Part shown: piece after piece, positions 36,353 through 47,126 of the stretch | How the letters are laid out: the number at the start of each line of letters is the position of its first letter | Position numbering within the stretch: the stretch's first letter is position 1 | Assembly (NCBI RefSeq): GCF_014287435.1 | Contig: NZ_JACOPG010000002.1 | Location: 1-64,000 of the forward strand | DNA: 64,000 nucleotides | Source: Roseburia lenta | GTDB lineage: Bacteria > Bacillota > Clostridia > Lachnospirales > Lachnospiraceae | Direction: 5' to 3' | The notes under the pieces: model-generated | Told to the model about the DNA's origin: nothing | Seen by the model: the letters and a program-made list of their open reading frames with translations, nothing else | Database searches by the model: none | Translations under genes and position numbers: made by a program

Positions 36353-37243
36353 TTAAAAGTTACCCACAAATCGTACTTCCGGCTCTAAGTGAACGCCAAA
36401 TTGTGCATAGACCCGGTCTGATACGTCATGCATAAGCCCCCGCACATCTGTTGCCGTCGCCTTCCCCAGATTGACTACAAATCCACAATGCTTGTCAGAA
36501 ACTGCGGCATCACCGACACGGTAGCCCGCCAGTCCTGCATCCATGATGAGTTTGCCTGCGAAATAGCCCTCCGGGCGCTTAAAGGTAGACCCTGCGCTTG
36601 GGTATTCCAGCGGCTGCTTTGCCTGTCGTCTGATTCGGTAATCATCCATCTCTGCCTTGATCTGCCCTGTCTCCTGCGGGTGCAGTTTCATGGTAGCAGA
36701 CAATACGATAGCACCTTCTTCCATCATACGGCTGTGCCGGTAAGAAAGATCCAGATCTTCTGCATGCCAGTTCTCGATCCTGCCGTCTGCGCGCAGGACT
36801 CTGACCTCTTGCAGGACATCCTTCATTTCTCCGCCATAAGCGCCGGCATTCATGCATACGGCTCCGCCGATCGTGCCAGGGATCCCTGCCGCAAAAGCCA
36901 GTCCACCCAATCCGTGCTCCAGTGCCGCATTAGCCACCTGGGACAGGAGCGCTCCCGCTTCTGCCCGAATCTGATTGCCCTCGACCGTGATAGCAGACGC
37001 CTCTTTGCCAAAGGATAAGACCAGTCCCTCGATCCCCTGATCTCCCACTAAGACATTGCTGCCATTGCCTAAGATGGTGACCGGGATGTCATGGGTCTTG
37101 CAATACGATACCAATGGCGCCACATCCGCAACCTGTACAGACGCAAAAAGCCCTGCTGGGCCGCCAATCCGAAAAGTGGTATGGCGGCTCATAGGCTCTT
37201 TTTCTAAAAAGTTGATATGTGGAAATTTCTTTTTGATTTCCAT
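36353..37243 (-). CDS. murB: UDP-N-acetylenolpyruvoylglucosamine reductase
   Basis: Flavoenzyme that completes UDP-MurNAc synthesis. The 296-residue product is the type II (short) form, with GNGSNVLVGD, GIPGTIGGAVCMNAGAYGGEM and the catalytic-serine segment SAGSTFKRP. It is the first gene of the murB-rapZ-whiA-crh-kinase unit, 26 bp upstream of rapZ. Confidence 0.95.
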   Translation of the reverse strand: MEIKKKFPHINFLEKEPMSRHTTFRIGGPAGLFASVQVADVAPLVSYCKTHDIPVTILGNGSNVLVGDQGIEGLVLSFGKEASAITVEGNQIRAEAGALLSQVANAALEHGLGGLAFAAGIPGTIGGAVCMNAGAYGGEMKDVLQEVRVLRADGRIENWHAEDLDLSYRHSRMMEEGAIVLSATMKLHPQETGQIKAEMDDYRIRRQAKQPLEYPSAGSTFKRPEGYFAGKLIMDAGLAGYRVGDAAVSDKHCGFVVNLGKATATDVRGLMHDVSDRVYAQFGVHLEPEVRFVGNF

Positions 37244-37284
37244 TGTTTATTTTCCTCCATGGTCAAATAATAAACCGTCAGATA

Positions 37285-38667
37285 TTAGTTGTGTAAAAAT
37301 GCTACATATCCCTTGTATGCTTCGTAGAGATCCACCTTGCTGATGATCTCCCATGGTGCATGCATGTTGAGCACTGCCACACCACTGTCGATGACCTGCA
37401 TATCCAGATTGCCCAGAATGTAAGCGATTGTTCCGCCGCCACCTGCATCTACCTTACCGAGTTCTGCGGTCTGGAAGGACACATCTGCGTCATCCATGAC
37501 TTTGCGCATTTCAGCCATATATTCTGCGCTTGCATCGTTGGAACCGGACTTGCCGCGTGAACCTGTATACTTATTAAAGACAAGACCTCTGCCGAAGTAA
37601 GCCGCATTTTTCTTTTCCATAACAGACGGATAGTTTGGATCGTAGGCTGCGCTGACATCGGAAGATAATACCTTGGAATTGCGCAGTGCACGGCGCAGCA
37701 ACAACTCAGAAGTCTGACCGGTCAGTGCCATGACCTCTGCAACCGTATTTTCAAAAAAGCGTGATTCCATACCGGTTGCACCGACAGATCCGATCTCTTC
37801 CTTGTCTACCAAAAGACAGACGCTGGTGTACTCTACGTCCATCACCTCTGCGATCGCCTTAAAAGATGGGTAAGCGCAGACTCTGTCGTCATGACCATAG
37901 CCCATGATCATAGAACGATCAAAGCCGTAGTCTCTAGCCTTTCCTGCCGGAACCACTTCAATCTCAGCGGATAAGAAATCTTCTTCCTCAATGTCGTACT
38001 GCTCTGTTAAAATACGAAGGACATTTGCCTTGACACATTCTTTTTCTTCTTTGCTCTCTACCGGGATACTTCCCACCAGCACATTGAGGTCTTCTCCCTC
38101 GATCACCTTGGATGCCTTTTTCTCCATCTGCTCTGCAGAGAGATGGATCAAAAGATCGCTGACTCCGAATACCGGATCTTCGTCCTTTTCACCGATGCAT
38201 ACATTGATGACACTGCCGTCTTTTTTGACGATCACACCATGTAAAGCCAGTGGCAGGGTCACCCACTGATATTTCTTGACGCCACCGTAATAATGGGTAT
38301 CTAAAAGTGCCATATCGGTATCTTCGTATAATGGATTCTGCTTGAGATCCAGACGCGGAGAATCAATATGTGCTCCTAAAATACGCATACCATCGGAAAG
38401 CGGACGCTTGCCGATCACAAAAGCAGCCACCATCTTTTTCTTGTTGATGGCATAGACCTTATCTCCTGCCTTTAAGGTCTTGCCGGAAGCGATGATCTCA
38501 TCCAGATTTTCAAAGCCTGCCTGCTTTGCTTCTGCCTCAAAGAATGCTGCGCACTCTCTTTCAGTCTTGTGTTCTGACAAGAACTGGCGATAGCCGTCTG
38601 CAAAATCATAGACAGCCTGACGCTTGTCCTCTTCCTGATACTTTTTCCATGCATTTGCTCTTTCCAA
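37285..38667 (-). CDS. M18 family aminopeptidase
   Basis: A 460-residue zinc aminopeptidase. Metal-binding segments: GAHIDSPRLDL near residue 97, DKEEIGSVGATG, and a C-terminal NMHAPWEIISKVD. GYGHDDRVCAY supplies another conserved histidine/aspartate pair. The family removes acidic or neutral N-terminal residues from peptides. The start is a TTG at 38667 behind AGGAG nine bases away. It stands between hprK and murB in the same direction. Confidence 0.9.
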   Translation of the reverse strand: MERANAWKKYQEEDKRQAVYDFADGYRQFLSEHKTERECAAFFEAEAKQAGFENLDEIIASGKTLKAGDKVYAINKKKMVAAFVIGKRPLSDGMRILGAHIDSPRLDLKQNPLYEDTDMALLDTHYYGGVKKYQWVTLPLALHGVIVKKDGSVINVCIGEKDEDPVFGVSDLLIHLSAEQMEKKASKVIEGEDLNVLVGSIPVESKEEKECVKANVLRILTEQYDIEEEDFLSAEIEVVPAGKARDYGFDRSMIMGYGHDDRVCAYPSFKAIAEVMDVEYTSVCLLVDKEEIGSVGATGMESRFFENTVAEVMALTGQTSELLLRRALRNSKVLSSDVSAAYDPNYPSVMEKKNAAYFGRGLVFNKYTGSRGKSGSNDASAEYMAEMRKVMDDADVSFQTAELGKVDAGGGGTIAYILGNLDMQVIDSGVAVLNMHAPWEIISKVDLYEAYKGYVAFLHN

Positions 38668-38729
38668 AATAAAACACTCCTATCTTTTATAATATATGCA
38701 AAATCTAAGGCTTCATGCCTAACGAAAAA

Positions 38730-39665
38730 CTACTCCTGTCCCTGACTGATATTGTCCTGGACACGACGGTAGAGTTCTTGTGCGGCATTGTAGCCCATCT
38801 TCTTTTGACGATGGTTGACGGCTGCCGTCTCACAGATCACGGCAAGATTACGTCCCGGACGGATCGGCAGGGAATGACATACCACATCAATACCCAAGAT
38901 GTTCATATGCTCATCCTCAAGACCCAGGCGGTCATAATCGTTTTCCTTTTTCCAATCTTCCAATTTGATGACAAAATCGATCTTCTGGCTCTCCTTGATA
39001 CTCTCAACACCAAAAAGACTCTTAACATCGATGATGCCGATACCACGCAGTTCGATCAGATGCTTGGTGATCTTCGGGGCACGTCCCAGAAGAGTGTGGG
39101 CGTTAGTCTTTCGGATCTCGACCACGTCATCTGCCACCAGACGATGTCCTCTGCGGATCAACTCCAGAGCAGCCTCGCTCTTTCCGATACCGCTTTCTCC
39201 TGTGATCAGAAGTCCTTCACCATAGACATCGACCAATACACCATGAATGGTCGTGCACGGTGCCAAAAGTACATTGAGTTCAAAGATCAACTCGGACATG
39301 AACTCGGATGTCCCGCGCTCGGTTCCCAGGATCGGGATCTTGCGCTCATGTGCAATATCCATCAAAGACTGCTCCGGTACGAAACCACGGCAAAAGATCA
39401 CACACGGTATGTCGTAGGAAAGCAGTTTGCGGTAGATCTCCGCACGTTCCTCTGCGGTCTTATTATTCATATATGCATGCTCTACCATACCGATCATCTG
39501 GATCCGGTCTGCCTCGAAGTGCTCATAAAATCCATTCAACTGTAATGCCGGACGGTTGACATCCGCAACGCATACGAAATGTTCCTCCAGATTGAGGTCT
39601 TCTGTAAAATTCTTTAAATGCAGTTTGTCTGCAACGATGGAAAGTTTTGCCTGTATTGGTTCCAT
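38730..39665 (-). CDS. hprK: HPr kinase/phosphorylase
   Basis: Bifunctional enzyme that adds or removes phosphate on Ser46 of HPr and Crh. The 311-residue product has the Walker A loop GESGIGKSE, the catalytic block RLVADDVVEI and the signature LRGIGIIDVKSLFGVESIKE. It is the control enzyme for carbon catabolite repression and directly relevant to the Crh-like protein at 34285. It follows uvrC by 61 bp. Confidence 0.96.
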   Translation of the reverse strand: MEPIQAKLSIVADKLHLKNFTEDLNLEEHFVCVADVNRPALQLNGFYEHFEADRIQMIGMVEHAYMNNKTAEERAEIYRKLLSYDIPCVIFCRGFVPEQSLMDIAHERKIPILGTERGTSEFMSELIFELNVLLAPCTTIHGVLVDVYGEGLLITGESGIGKSEAALELIRRGHRLVADDVVEIRKTNAHTLLGRAPKITKHLIELRGIGIIDVKSLFGVESIKESQKIDFVIKLEDWKKENDYDRLGLEDEHMNILGIDVVCHSLPIRPGRNLAVICETAAVNHRQKKMGYNAAQELYRRVQDNISQGQE

Positions 39666-39726
39666 AGTCCTTCTCCTTTATCGTCAAATCACAATATAAC
39701 CACTCCTGTTATTGTAACCAACTTTT

Positions 39727-41619
39727 TCATTTTTGTACAGTAGGGTCAGCCTCACTTCCGTGAAAATACCGGTAGAGTTTTTCTGCTGCACGCATATCCA
39801 TGGATGGGGTATCGGCAAGTTCCTCAATACTGGCATTTCGCATCTCATCCGCACTGGCATAGCGTTTCATCAGAGCCTTGCGCCTTGCCGGTCCGATGCC
39901 CTCCACATCATCCAGGAAACTGTGCACCTGTGACTTGCTGCGCAAAGACCGGTGATACTCGATAGCAAAACGATGGGCTTCGTCCTGCAATCGCGTGATC
40001 AGATGAAAGCCCTCCGATGTCCGGTCGATTGGGATAAGCTCATTATGGAAATATAAACCTCTGGTCCTGTGGTGGTCATCCTTTACCATACCGCAGACCG
40101 GTATGGACAGATGCAGGTCTGCCAAGACCTCCTCACAGATATTGACCTGGCCGCGTCCGCCATCCATCATAATAACATCTGGGAAACGCGTAAAACTGCC
40201 CAGCGATTCGTCCGCTCCCTTGGCACGCAGTTCTTCCCGTTCCTGTAGACCGTGAGAAAAACGTCTGGTCAGAACTTCCCGCATGGAGCCATAGTCATCC
40301 GGTCCCGTGATAGTCTTGAGTTTGAACTTTCGATAATCACTGCGCAGAGGTTTTCCCTTTTCAAAAACCACCATGGAGCCAACCGTCTGAAAGCCGTTGA
40401 TATTGGAAATATCGTAGGCTTCCATGCGGTTTAGATGCTCCATGCCAAGCAGTCCCGCGATCTCTTTTAAGGCACCGATGGTACGACCTTCCTCTTTCTT
40501 GATCCGCTCCCGATCCTGGGCTAAGACCATGGCAGCATTCTTTTCTGCCAGTTCCACCATCTTATTCTTCATGCCCTTTTGCGGTACACGCAAGTAGACA
40601 CGCTGTCCTTTTTTCTCCGTCAGCCATTGCTCGATCACCCGGGCATCCTCGATCTCTTCCTGTAAAAAGATCTCGCGTGGAATGATCGGCGTACCGGCAT
40701 AAAATTGTTGGATGAAACGTGTTACAACTTCCCCGTCTGCTTCATCCATGCGCACATTCATAAAGAAATGCTCGCGTCCGATCAGTTTTCCCGACCGCAC
40801 AAAGAATACCTGTACGACGGCATCCTCCCCCTGCTTTGCCAGTGCAACGATGTCCTTGTCATCCATCTCACTTGCATTGGTAATCTTCTGCTTCTGCACG
40901 CAGGCACGGACACTCCCCAGCAGATCACGGTATTCTGCCGCCTTTTCAAATTCCATATCTGCTGCCGCTTTTTGCATCTTCTCGGTCAGCATCTTCTCAA
41001 CCTCGCCATAGGAGCCGTTCAAAAAGTCAATGGCTCCCTGGACGCTTTTTTGATATTCCTCCTCCGAAACCTTGCCGGTACAGACACCCGGGCACTGCTT
41101 CATATGGTAATTCAGACAAGGTCTGCGCTTACCGAAATTATCCGGGAACTTTTGGTTGCAGGTGCGCAAATGGTAGATCTTCTGCACCAGATCAATGGTA
41201 TCCTTGACAGCCGCCGCGCTGGTAAAAGGTCCGAAATATTTTGCCTTGTCCTTTTTCAGTTGACGCGAAAAAAGGACTCTGGGGTAAGCTTCTCCCAGCG
41301 TCACTTTGATATACGGATATGTCTTATCGTCACGAAGCATAGTATTATACTTTGGGCGATGCTCCTTGATCAGATTGCATTCTAAGACCAGTGCCTCCAA
41401 TTCCGAATCCGTCACAATATATTCAAAATAGGCTATCTGCTGCACCATGCGCTGTTTCTTGATACCCTCATCATGGCTGGGCTGGAAATACTGGTGCACG
41501 CGATGGCGCAGAGACTTTGCCTTGCCAATATAGATGATGGCTTCTTTGGCATCATGCATAATATAAACTCCCGGAGAATCCGGGAGTTTTGCTAATTCTT
41601 CTTCAATCGAAAAATCCAT
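39727..41619 (-). CDS. uvrC: excinuclease ABC subunit C
   Basis: Nuclease of nucleotide excision repair, 630 residues. The N-terminal GIY-YIG domain ([21 protein letters not shown]), the UVR motif ([16 protein letters not shown]), the RNase H-like middle domain ([23 protein letters not shown]) and the C-terminal HhH region ([18 protein letters not shown]) are in the usual order. It is 5 bp after ftsH. Confidence 0.97.
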   Translation of the reverse strand: MDFSIEEELAKLPDSPGVYIMHDAKEAIIYIGKAKSLRHRVHQYFQPSHDEGIKKQRMVQQIAYFEYIVTDSELEALVLECNLIKEHRPKYNTMLRDDKTYPYIKVTLGEAYPRVLFSRQLKKDKAKYFGPFTSAAAVKDTIDLVQKIYHLRTCNQKFPDNFGKRRPCLNYHMKQCPGVCTGKVSEEEYQKSVQGAIDFLNGSYGEVEKMLTEKMQKAAADMEFEKAAEYRDLLGSVRACVQKQKITNASEMDDKDIVALAKQGEDAVVQVFFVRSGKLIGREHFFMNVRMDEADGEVVTRFIQQFYAGTPIIPREIFLQEEIEDARVIEQWLTEKKGQRVYLRVPQKGMKNKMVELAEKNAAMVLAQDRERIKKEEGRTIGALKEIAGLLGMEHLNRMEAYDISNINGFQTVGSMVVFEKGKPLRSDYRKFKLKTITGPDDYGSMREVLTRRFSHGLQEREELRAKGADESLGSFTRFPDVIMMDGGRGQVNICEEVLADLHLSIPVCGMVKDDHHRTRGLYFHNELIPIDRTSEGFHLITRLQDEAHRFAIEYHRSLRSKSQVHSFLDDVEGIGPARRKALMKRYASADEMRNASIEELADTPSMDMRAAEKLYRYFHGSEADPTVQK

Positions 41620-41624
41620 ATTCT

Positions 41625-43628
41625 TTACTCTTCCACAAATAAATCTTTGTCGTCGATCTCTTCTACTGTCTCAGCAGAAGTATCCTCTTTCTTTTCCTCC
41701 GGGTCATCCAGTCCCTTCAGGTCACGGAAGATCTTCATAAATTCCTTACCGGTGATGGTCTCATGCTCGTAGAGATAGTCTGAGATCTTATCTAAGATCT
41801 CGCGGTTTTCTTCCAAAAGACCGGTCGCCTTGTCGTAACACTCGGTCACGATACGAAGGACTTCCTGATCCACCTCTGCCGCGGTACGCTCGCCACAAGT
41901 CATGGAGGCTCTGCCTTCCAGATACTGGTTCTCCACCGTTGCCAATCCCATCATGCCAAACTTATCAGACATACCAAAACGTGTCACCATGTTTCTGGCA
42001 ATGCTGGTCGCATTCTCAATATCGTTGGAAGCACCACTGGTCGGAGACTCAAATACGAGTTGTTCTGCGGCACGCCCACCCATAAAGGTGGTGATCTTGG
42101 CAAGCAGTTCATCCTTGGTCTCTAAGAACTTCTCCTCCTCCGGAGTCTGTAAGGTATAGCCCAAAGCACCCATGGTACGCGGTACGATCGTGATCTTTTG
42201 TACCGGCTCGGTGTTCTTCTGCAAAGCGGAAACAAGCGCATGCCCTACTTCATGATAAGAAACGATCTTGCGCTCCTTGTCACTCATGACGCGGTCTTTT
42301 TTCTCTTTACCGCCGACAGCAACTAATTCAAATGCCTCAAACAAGTCGCTCTGGTTGACAAACTTACGGTCATGCTTTACGGCGATGATGGCAGCCTCAT
42401 TGATGATATTGGCAAGATCGGATCCTACCAGTCCGGCAGATGCCAGTGCCAATGCATCCAGATCTACCGTCTCATCCATAGCCACATCCTTGGCATGTAC
42501 CTTTAAGGTCTCCAGACGTCCTTTTTGATCCGGACGGTCTACGATGATGCGTCGGTCAAAACGTCCCGGACGAAGCAATGCCTTATCCAGAACTTCCGGA
42601 CGGTTGGTAGCCGCTAAGATCAAAAGTCCCTTAGAAGTATCAAATCCATCCATTTCTGCTAATAACTGATTCAGAGTCTGCTCACGCTCGTCATTGCCAC
42701 CGCCATAGCGGGAATCACGGCTCTTACCGATGGCATCGATCTCATCGATAAAGATGATACACGGTGCAGCCTTCTGTGCCTCTTTAAAAAGATCACGGAC
42801 GCGGGAAGCACCGACACCGACGAACATTTCCACGAAATCGGATCCTGCCAGAGAGAAGAACGGCACGCCCGCTTCTCCGGCTACTGCCTTAGCAAGCAAA
42901 GTCTTACCGGTTCCGGGAGGTCCGACCAAAAGTGCGCCCTTTGGCAATTTGGCACCGATCGAGGTATATTTCTGAGGATTGTGCAGGAAATCTACTACTT
43001 CCTGCAAGGATTCCTTTGCCTCATCCTGTCCGGCAACATCCTTGAAGGTCACACCGGTAGACTTCTCCACATAGACCTTGGCATTGGACTTGCCAACACC
43101 CATGGCTCCGCCGCCCATGCGCTTCATAAGGAAGGACATGAGTATCCATAAGAGTACGATCGGGATAACAAAACTCAGAACATTGTAAATGATCACTGCC
43201 GTAGAGTCTGAGATCTCTCCGTCGATCTCCACATCATGTTCCTTTAATAAAGGAAGGAGGTCTGCATCAGAGATATAAGCGGTGTAATAGGTGATCGTCA
43301 GATCCTGCCCTGTACTCTCCTTATATAACTGTGCCTGGATGGACGCGGTCTGAGAGTCTGATCCCACCTTGGCACCATCTACCAGTTTGATGTTGATCTG
43401 ATCGCCGTCAAAGACAACCGACTTGACCTGATCCTTCTCTACCAGATCCAGGAACTTGGAATAGGTGATCGCCTCTGTCGTACTGGAGCCTGCACTGCTA
43501 TATAGAAGGCTGGTGATAAACATGGCGATCAGTGCAAAGAGCACAAAGAGCATGATCGGCTGTCGTTTTTTGTTGTTATTATTGTTATTCGGTCCACCCT
43601 GCTGTGAACCATTGTTGTTTTCGTTCAT
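41625..43628 (-). CDS. ftsH: ATP-dependent zinc metalloprotease FtsH
   Basis: Membrane-bound AAA protease, 667 residues. Asn-rich start, two membrane segments (about residues 25-47 and 140-160), AAA module with Walker [12 protein letters not shown] block [18 protein letters not shown], then the zinc-protease HEVGH site. It has an acidic C-terminal tail. The start at 43628 follows GGAGGAT; the upstream in-frame ATGs have weaker sites. It degrades misfolded and regulatory membrane proteins. Confidence 0.96.
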   Translation of the reverse strand: MNENNNGSQQGGPNNNNNNKKRQPIMLFVLFALIAMFITSLLYSSAGSSTTEAITYSKFLDLVEKDQVKSVVFDGDQINIKLVDGAKVGSDSQTASIQAQLYKESTGQDLTITYYTAYISDADLLPLLKEHDVEIDGEISDSTAVIIYNVLSFVIPIVLLWILMSFLMKRMGGGAMGVGKSNAKVYVEKSTGVTFKDVAGQDEAKESLQEVVDFLHNPQKYTSIGAKLPKGALLVGPPGTGKTLLAKAVAGEAGVPFFSLAGSDFVEMFVGVGASRVRDLFKEAQKAAPCIIFIDEIDAIGKSRDSRYGGGNDEREQTLNQLLAEMDGFDTSKGLLILAATNRPEVLDKALLRPGRFDRRIIVDRPDQKGRLETLKVHAKDVAMDETVDLDALALASAGLVGSDLANIINEAAIIAVKHDRKFVNQSDLFEAFELVAVGGKEKKDRVMSDKERKIVSYHEVGHALVSALQKNTEPVQKITIVPRTMGALGYTLQTPEEEKFLETKDELLAKITTFMGGRAAEQLVFESPTSGASNDIENATSIARNMVTRFGMSDKFGMMGLATVENQYLEGRASMTCGERTAAEVDQEVLRIVTECYDKATGLLEENREILDKISDYLYEHETITGKEFMKIFRDLKGLDDPEEKKEDTSAETVEEIDDKDLFVEE

Positions 43629-43662
43629 TTTATCCTCCACTCGCGTAGGTATTACCTCATCC

Positions 43663-43691
43663 ATTATATTTGACCTAAATGGCAAAAGCAA
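43663..43691 (-). promoter_or_regulatory. promoter of ftsH
   Basis: Minus strand TTGCTT (43686-43691), a 17-base spacer and TATAAT (43663-43668), ending 34 bp before the chosen ftsH start. Confidence 0.68.
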
Positions 43692-43747
43692 TACTACCCG
43701 GGTGCCTTTTACGATAATTTTCGAATTCGTTTATACTTTTTTTATTT

Positions 43748-44494
43748 TTAGAGAACCTTTGCCAGGAAGTTCTGTAAACGTTCACTCTGCGGATGTTCAA
43801 AGATCTCCTGCGGTGTATTCTGCTCCACAATGGTTCCCGCATCCATAAAGACTACGCGGCTTGCCACTTCTCTGGCAAATCCCATCTCATGGGTAACGAC
43901 CGCCATGGTCATGCCTTCCTTTGCCAGATTTTTCATAACATCCAAGACTTCTCCGACCATTTCCGGGTCTAAGGCAGAAGTCGGCTCGTCAAACAAAAGG
44001 ATCTCCGGTTCCATGCAAAGAGCACGCACGATAGCAATACGCTGTTTCTGTCCGCCGGACAACTGGCTCGGATAGGCATCGGCACGATCTTCTAAGCCTA
44101 CCATACGAAGCAGTTCCATCGCCTTTGCCTCAATCTCACCCTTTGACTTGTGCAAAAGTTTCATCGGTGCGATGGTCATATTGCGAAGCACCGTCATATT
44201 GGGGAAAAGATTAAAATGCTGGAAGACCATGCCCATCTTCTGTCTGTGCACATTGATGTCTACCTTTGGATCGGTGATATCCACGCCATCCACAAGGATC
44301 TGTCCGCTGGTTGGTTCCTCCAAAAGGTTTAAGGATCTAAGCAAGGTAGATTTTCCGCTTCCGCTTGGACCTATGATGACAACAACCTCGCCCTGGTCAA
44401 TCTCTAAAGATACACCGTCGAGTGCCTTGATCTCCCCTTTGTTATAATGTTTTTTTAAGTCTGTGACCTGGATCAATACATTCTTATCGCTCAT
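43748..44494 (-). CDS. polar amino acid ABC transporter ATP-binding protein
   Basis: A 248-residue ATPase of the GlnQ/HisP group: Walker [21 protein letters not shown] signature, Walker [15 protein letters not shown] and H-loop VTHEMGFA. It powers the importer whose permease (44484-45218) and binding protein (45297-46070) are encoded immediately upstream. It overlaps the permease gene by 11 bp. The substrate is probably a polar amino acid. Confidence 0.94.
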   Translation of the reverse strand: MSDKNVLIQVTDLKKHYNKGEIKALDGVSLEIDQGEVVVIIGPSGSGKSTLLRSLNLLEEPTSGQILVDGVDITDPKVDINVHRQKMGMVFQHFNLFPNMTVLRNMTIAPMKLLHKSKGEIEAKAMELLRMVGLEDRADAYPSQLSGGQKQRIAIVRALCMEPEILLFDEPTSALDPEMVGEVLDVMKNLAKEGMTMAVVTHEMGFAREVASRVVFMDAGTIVEQNTPQEIFEHPQSERLQNFLAKVL

Positions 44495-45218
44495 TCTTAC
44501 GCAAACTCCTTTCCAGACATCCCACTAAGGCAGTCAAAATAACGACCATAACAAGATAGATCGCTGCCACGCCCAGCAATGGCAAAAATGCGGAGAAAGT
44601 TCTGCCGCGGATGATGTCGCCCGCCTTGGTCAGGTCCATGATACCCACATAACCTGCAACCGAAGTCTCTTTCAAAAGTACGATAAACTCATTACATAAG
44701 GTAGGAAGTACCACCTTGAATACCTGCGGGATGATGATATAGATCATGGTCTGTCCGTAATTAAAGCCAAGGGAACGTCCTGCCTCGAACTGTCCCTCGT
44801 CGATCGACATGATACCTCCACGGATGATCTCTGCCACGTAAGCACCGGAATTGATACCGAAAGCAAAGACAGCCACAGCCGTAGAATTGTTGGAAGTGGC
44901 AAATATGATAAAGTATGCGATCATAAGCTGCACAACCACCGGCGTTCCACGGATCACTGTCAGATATAACTTACAGATGACATTAGCAATGCTCAATATG
45001 TAAAATCCGACCGGATTTCTCTTTTTCATATCTCCGTTGTTCTTGTCATAAGTCGTGCGCACGGTTGCAACGATCGCCCCTAAGACAATACCGATCATAA
45101 CCGCAAAAAATGTGATCACAAGCGTATTCCCTAAACCTTGAAACAGGGATTTCCATCTGTCGTCCTGTATAAAGACAAACCGGAAATCTGTCACAAAAGT
45201 ATTCCATCCATTACTCAT
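44484..45218 (-). CDS. polar amino acid ABC transporter permease
   Basis: A 244-residue HisM/GlnP-type membrane protein with four to five hydrophobic segments. The ATPase-contact EAA-type region is [20 protein letters not shown] near residue 142. It overlaps the ATPase gene and is separated from the binding-protein gene by a hairpin at 45253-45286. Confidence 0.92.
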   Translation of the reverse strand: MSNGWNTFVTDFRFVFIQDDRWKSLFQGLGNTLVITFFAVMIGIVLGAIVATVRTTYDKNNGDMKKRNPVGFYILSIANVICKLYLTVIRGTPVVVQLMIAYFIIFATSNNSTAVAVFAFGINSGAYVAEIIRGGIMSIDEGQFEAGRSLGFNYGQTMIYIIIPQVFKVVLPTLCNEFIVLLKETSVAGYVGIMDLTKAGDIIRGRTFSAFLPLLGVAAIYLVMVVILTALVGCLERSLRKNER

Positions 45219-45252
45219 TTGTCTTCTTCCTTTCTACTATACCCATAGCCTG

Positions 45253-45286
45253 AAAAAGGGTCAGACACCTGGGTCTGACCCTTTTT
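45253..45286 (-). terminator. hairpin between the binding-protein and permease genes
   Basis: AAAAAGGGTCAGACC pairs with GGTCTGACCCTTTTT around a short ACACCTG-like loop, followed by T residues on the minus strand. It lies inside the operon and may partly stop transcription so that the binding protein is made in excess over the membrane parts. Confidence 0.85.
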
Positions 45287-45296
45287 GCTCTGGCTT

Positions 45297-46070
45297 TTAT
45301 TCTGCTGAAATATATTTATTTACGATCTCGTCAATTTTACCATTACTCTTCAACTTGTCAAGTACATCGTTGATCTGATTCAAAAGTTCATCATTGTCCT
45401 TTGCTACACAGATAGCATATTCTTCTTCCACGTACTCTGTGTCTAAGATCTTGAGTCCGTCATTTGCCGCAACAAATTCCTTTGCCGGCTCGCTGTCGAT
45501 GACAACGCAGTCAACCTTGCCGGTCAGCAGTGCCTGTACCGCATCTGCGCCCTTGTTGTATCGGGTCACCGCATCTTCGCCGTAATCATCTGTAGTGTAG
45601 ATATCACCTGTGGTATCCTGCTGCACACCGATCTTGGTATTGGAAGACAGATCGTCTACTGTCTGGATGGCACTGCCATCTTTTACAATGATGACCTGCT
45701 TTGCTGTCGCATAAGTGTTGGTGAAATTAACGCTCTTTTTTCTGTCCTCTGTAACAGTGATACCAGCCATACCGATATCAAACTTACCGCTCTGCACACC
45801 GGAAATGATAGAACCGAACTCTACGTCCTGGATCTGTAATTCCATGCCAAGTTCATCTGCGATCGCCTGTGCCACTTCCACGTCTATTCCTGCATAATCC
45901 TGTCCGTCCACATATTCATATGGTGGGAAAGTCGCATTGGTCGCCATGACCAAAGTTTCCTTTTTATCACTTGCAGCCTGCTTGTCACTGCTCTTGCTTC
46001 CACAGCCTGTCATCATACCTACCGCAAGGGCAGCCACCAGAACGGCTGCTAAACCTCTTTTTAACTTCAT
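45297..46070 (-). CDS. polar amino acid ABC transporter substrate-binding lipoprotein
   Basis: A 257-residue lipoprotein: signal peptide with lipobox MMTGC (cysteine at residue 23), then a cluster-3 solute-binding domain beginning VMATNATFPPYEY and with DIGMAGITVTEDRKK and NTKIGVQQDTTGD. It delivers the amino acid to the permease below it. The exact ligand is not visible from motifs. Its promoter is at 46136-46165. Confidence 0.94.
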   Translation of the reverse strand: MKLKRGLAAVLVAALAVGMMTGCGSKSSDKQAASDKKETLVMATNATFPPYEYVDGQDYAGIDVEVAQAIADELGMELQIQDVEFGSIISGVQSGKFDIGMAGITVTEDRKKSVNFTNTYATAKQVIIVKDGSAIQTVDDLSSNTKIGVQQDTTGDIYTTDDYGEDAVTRYNKGADAVQALLTGKVDCVVIDSEPAKEFVAANDGLKILDTEYVEEEYAICVAKDNDELLNQINDVLDKLKSNGKIDEIVNKYISAE

Positions 46071-46135
46071 AATTTTCTTCCTTTCTTCCGTCTTCGCTTT
46101 CGCCTAAAATTTATAAATATACATATATATTGTAT

Positions 46136-46165
46136 AATATAACACCGTCAGCCCCTCAAAGTCAA
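46136..46165 (-). promoter_or_regulatory. promoter of the amino acid ABC operon
   Basis: Minus strand TTGACT (46160-46165), an 18-base spacer and TATATT (46136-46141), ahead of a leader rich in AT. The -35 box abuts the end of the corA gene. Confidence 0.6.
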
Positions 46166-46166
46166 T

Positions 46167-47057
46167 CTACCAATAGCGTTTTCTACGAAAGAGGATCATA
46201 GAAAAGATCACGATCAGGACTGCTGCCACCAGAACCCCCACATAACCATAACGCCAGTGCAGTTCCGGCATATATTCAAAATTCATGCCATACCAGCCTG
46301 CCAAAAGGCTGAGCGGCAAAAAAATAGTTGTTACAATTGTCAGGATCTTCATAATATCATTCTGTCGGATAGAGATCTGCGACTGGTAGATCTCCCAGAT
46401 CTCCATAGCATACTCCCGCATGATCTCCATATCATCTGCCAGCCGTTTTGTCCTTGTGATGAAGCGTGAAAAGCACTCCATTTCTCCCGGATCTAAAAAG
46501 CCGCCCTCCCACTCCATCAGATCATCCGCCAGTTCCGTCAGTTGCTGATAGTAACGGAACAACTGATAAATGCTGTGTTTCATAGTATACATTTTTTGCA
46601 GAAAAAAGCGGGCATTATCCTTGGGGATCTCTTCTTCCAAAGTTGCCAGTTGTTTGTATATGACATCCAGCACATGAATATCATTTTCAACAAGGATCTG
46701 AAACAGCCGGTAGAGCATGGCTTCCGGTGTCTTTTTCCCATTTTCCTTACGCAGACGGTCCATGATCCCCTGTAGATAGCCGTCAAAATCCGCAAAACAG
46801 ATCCCGTCCTCCCATACGACAAAGGCAAACTTGGAAAAGGCATGCCCCTGTCCCAACAGCGGCACAGTCTGCTTTTTCCCCTCTACTTTTTTCTCCTCCT
46901 GCAAGGGCACCTGCATCTGTACCACGAGGTCGTGACCTTTCTTTTCTACCAGACAGGAGTGAATGGCCTCAGGATCGATCAGATCCTCTTTTTCCTCCTC
47001 CCATGTATAAGGATGGATATAACCGCAGCCATCCTTTTTTTCCAATAAAAAATACAT
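46167..47057 (-). CDS. CorA family magnesium/divalent cation transporter
   Basis: A 296-residue protein with a large cytoplasmic N-terminal domain, a long helix region and two C-terminal membrane segments. The signature YGMNFEYMPE (GMN motif) sits between the two segments. It conducts Mg2+ or other divalent cations as a pentamer. The mRNA start region is part of an inverted repeat (47053-47063 with 47090-47100) that encloses the ribosome binding site in its loop, suggesting translational control. Confidence 0.9.
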   Translation of the reverse strand: MYFLLEKKDGCGYIHPYTWEEEKEDLIDPEAIHSCLVEKKGHDLVVQMQVPLQEEKKVEGKKQTVPLLGQGHAFSKFAFVVWEDGICFADFDGYLQGIMDRLRKENGKKTPEAMLYRLFQILVENDIHVLDVIYKQLATLEEEIPKDNARFFLQKMYTMKHSIYQLFRYYQQLTELADDLMEWEGGFLDPGEMECFSRFITRTKRLADDMEIMREYAMEIWEIYQSQISIRQNDIMKILTIVTTIFLPLSLLAGWYGMNFEYMPELHWRYGYVGVLVAAVLIVIFSMILFRRKRYW

Positions 47058-47100
47058 ACTAAGTGGTATCTCCTATCTCTTTTCTACCTCTTAGTATGTA
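47053..47100 (-). promoter_or_regulatory. hairpin over the corA start codon
   Basis: TACATACTAAG (47053-47063) and CTTAGTATGTA (47090-47100) are perfect 11-bp complementary arms separated by 26 bases. On the minus-strand mRNA the 3' arm holds the AUG of corA and the ribosome binding site AGGAG is in the loop. A run of U follows. It may act as a translation switch or a weak terminator. Confidence 0.6.
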
Positions 47101-47126
47101 TCTTTTTCTATCCTGTCTATACGATT

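Noticed and set aside
36428..37018. Open frame of 196 residues on the plus strand
   Set aside because: Antisense to murB.
38715..39545. Open frame of 276 residues on the plus strand
   Set aside because: Antisense to hprK, which has full family motifs.
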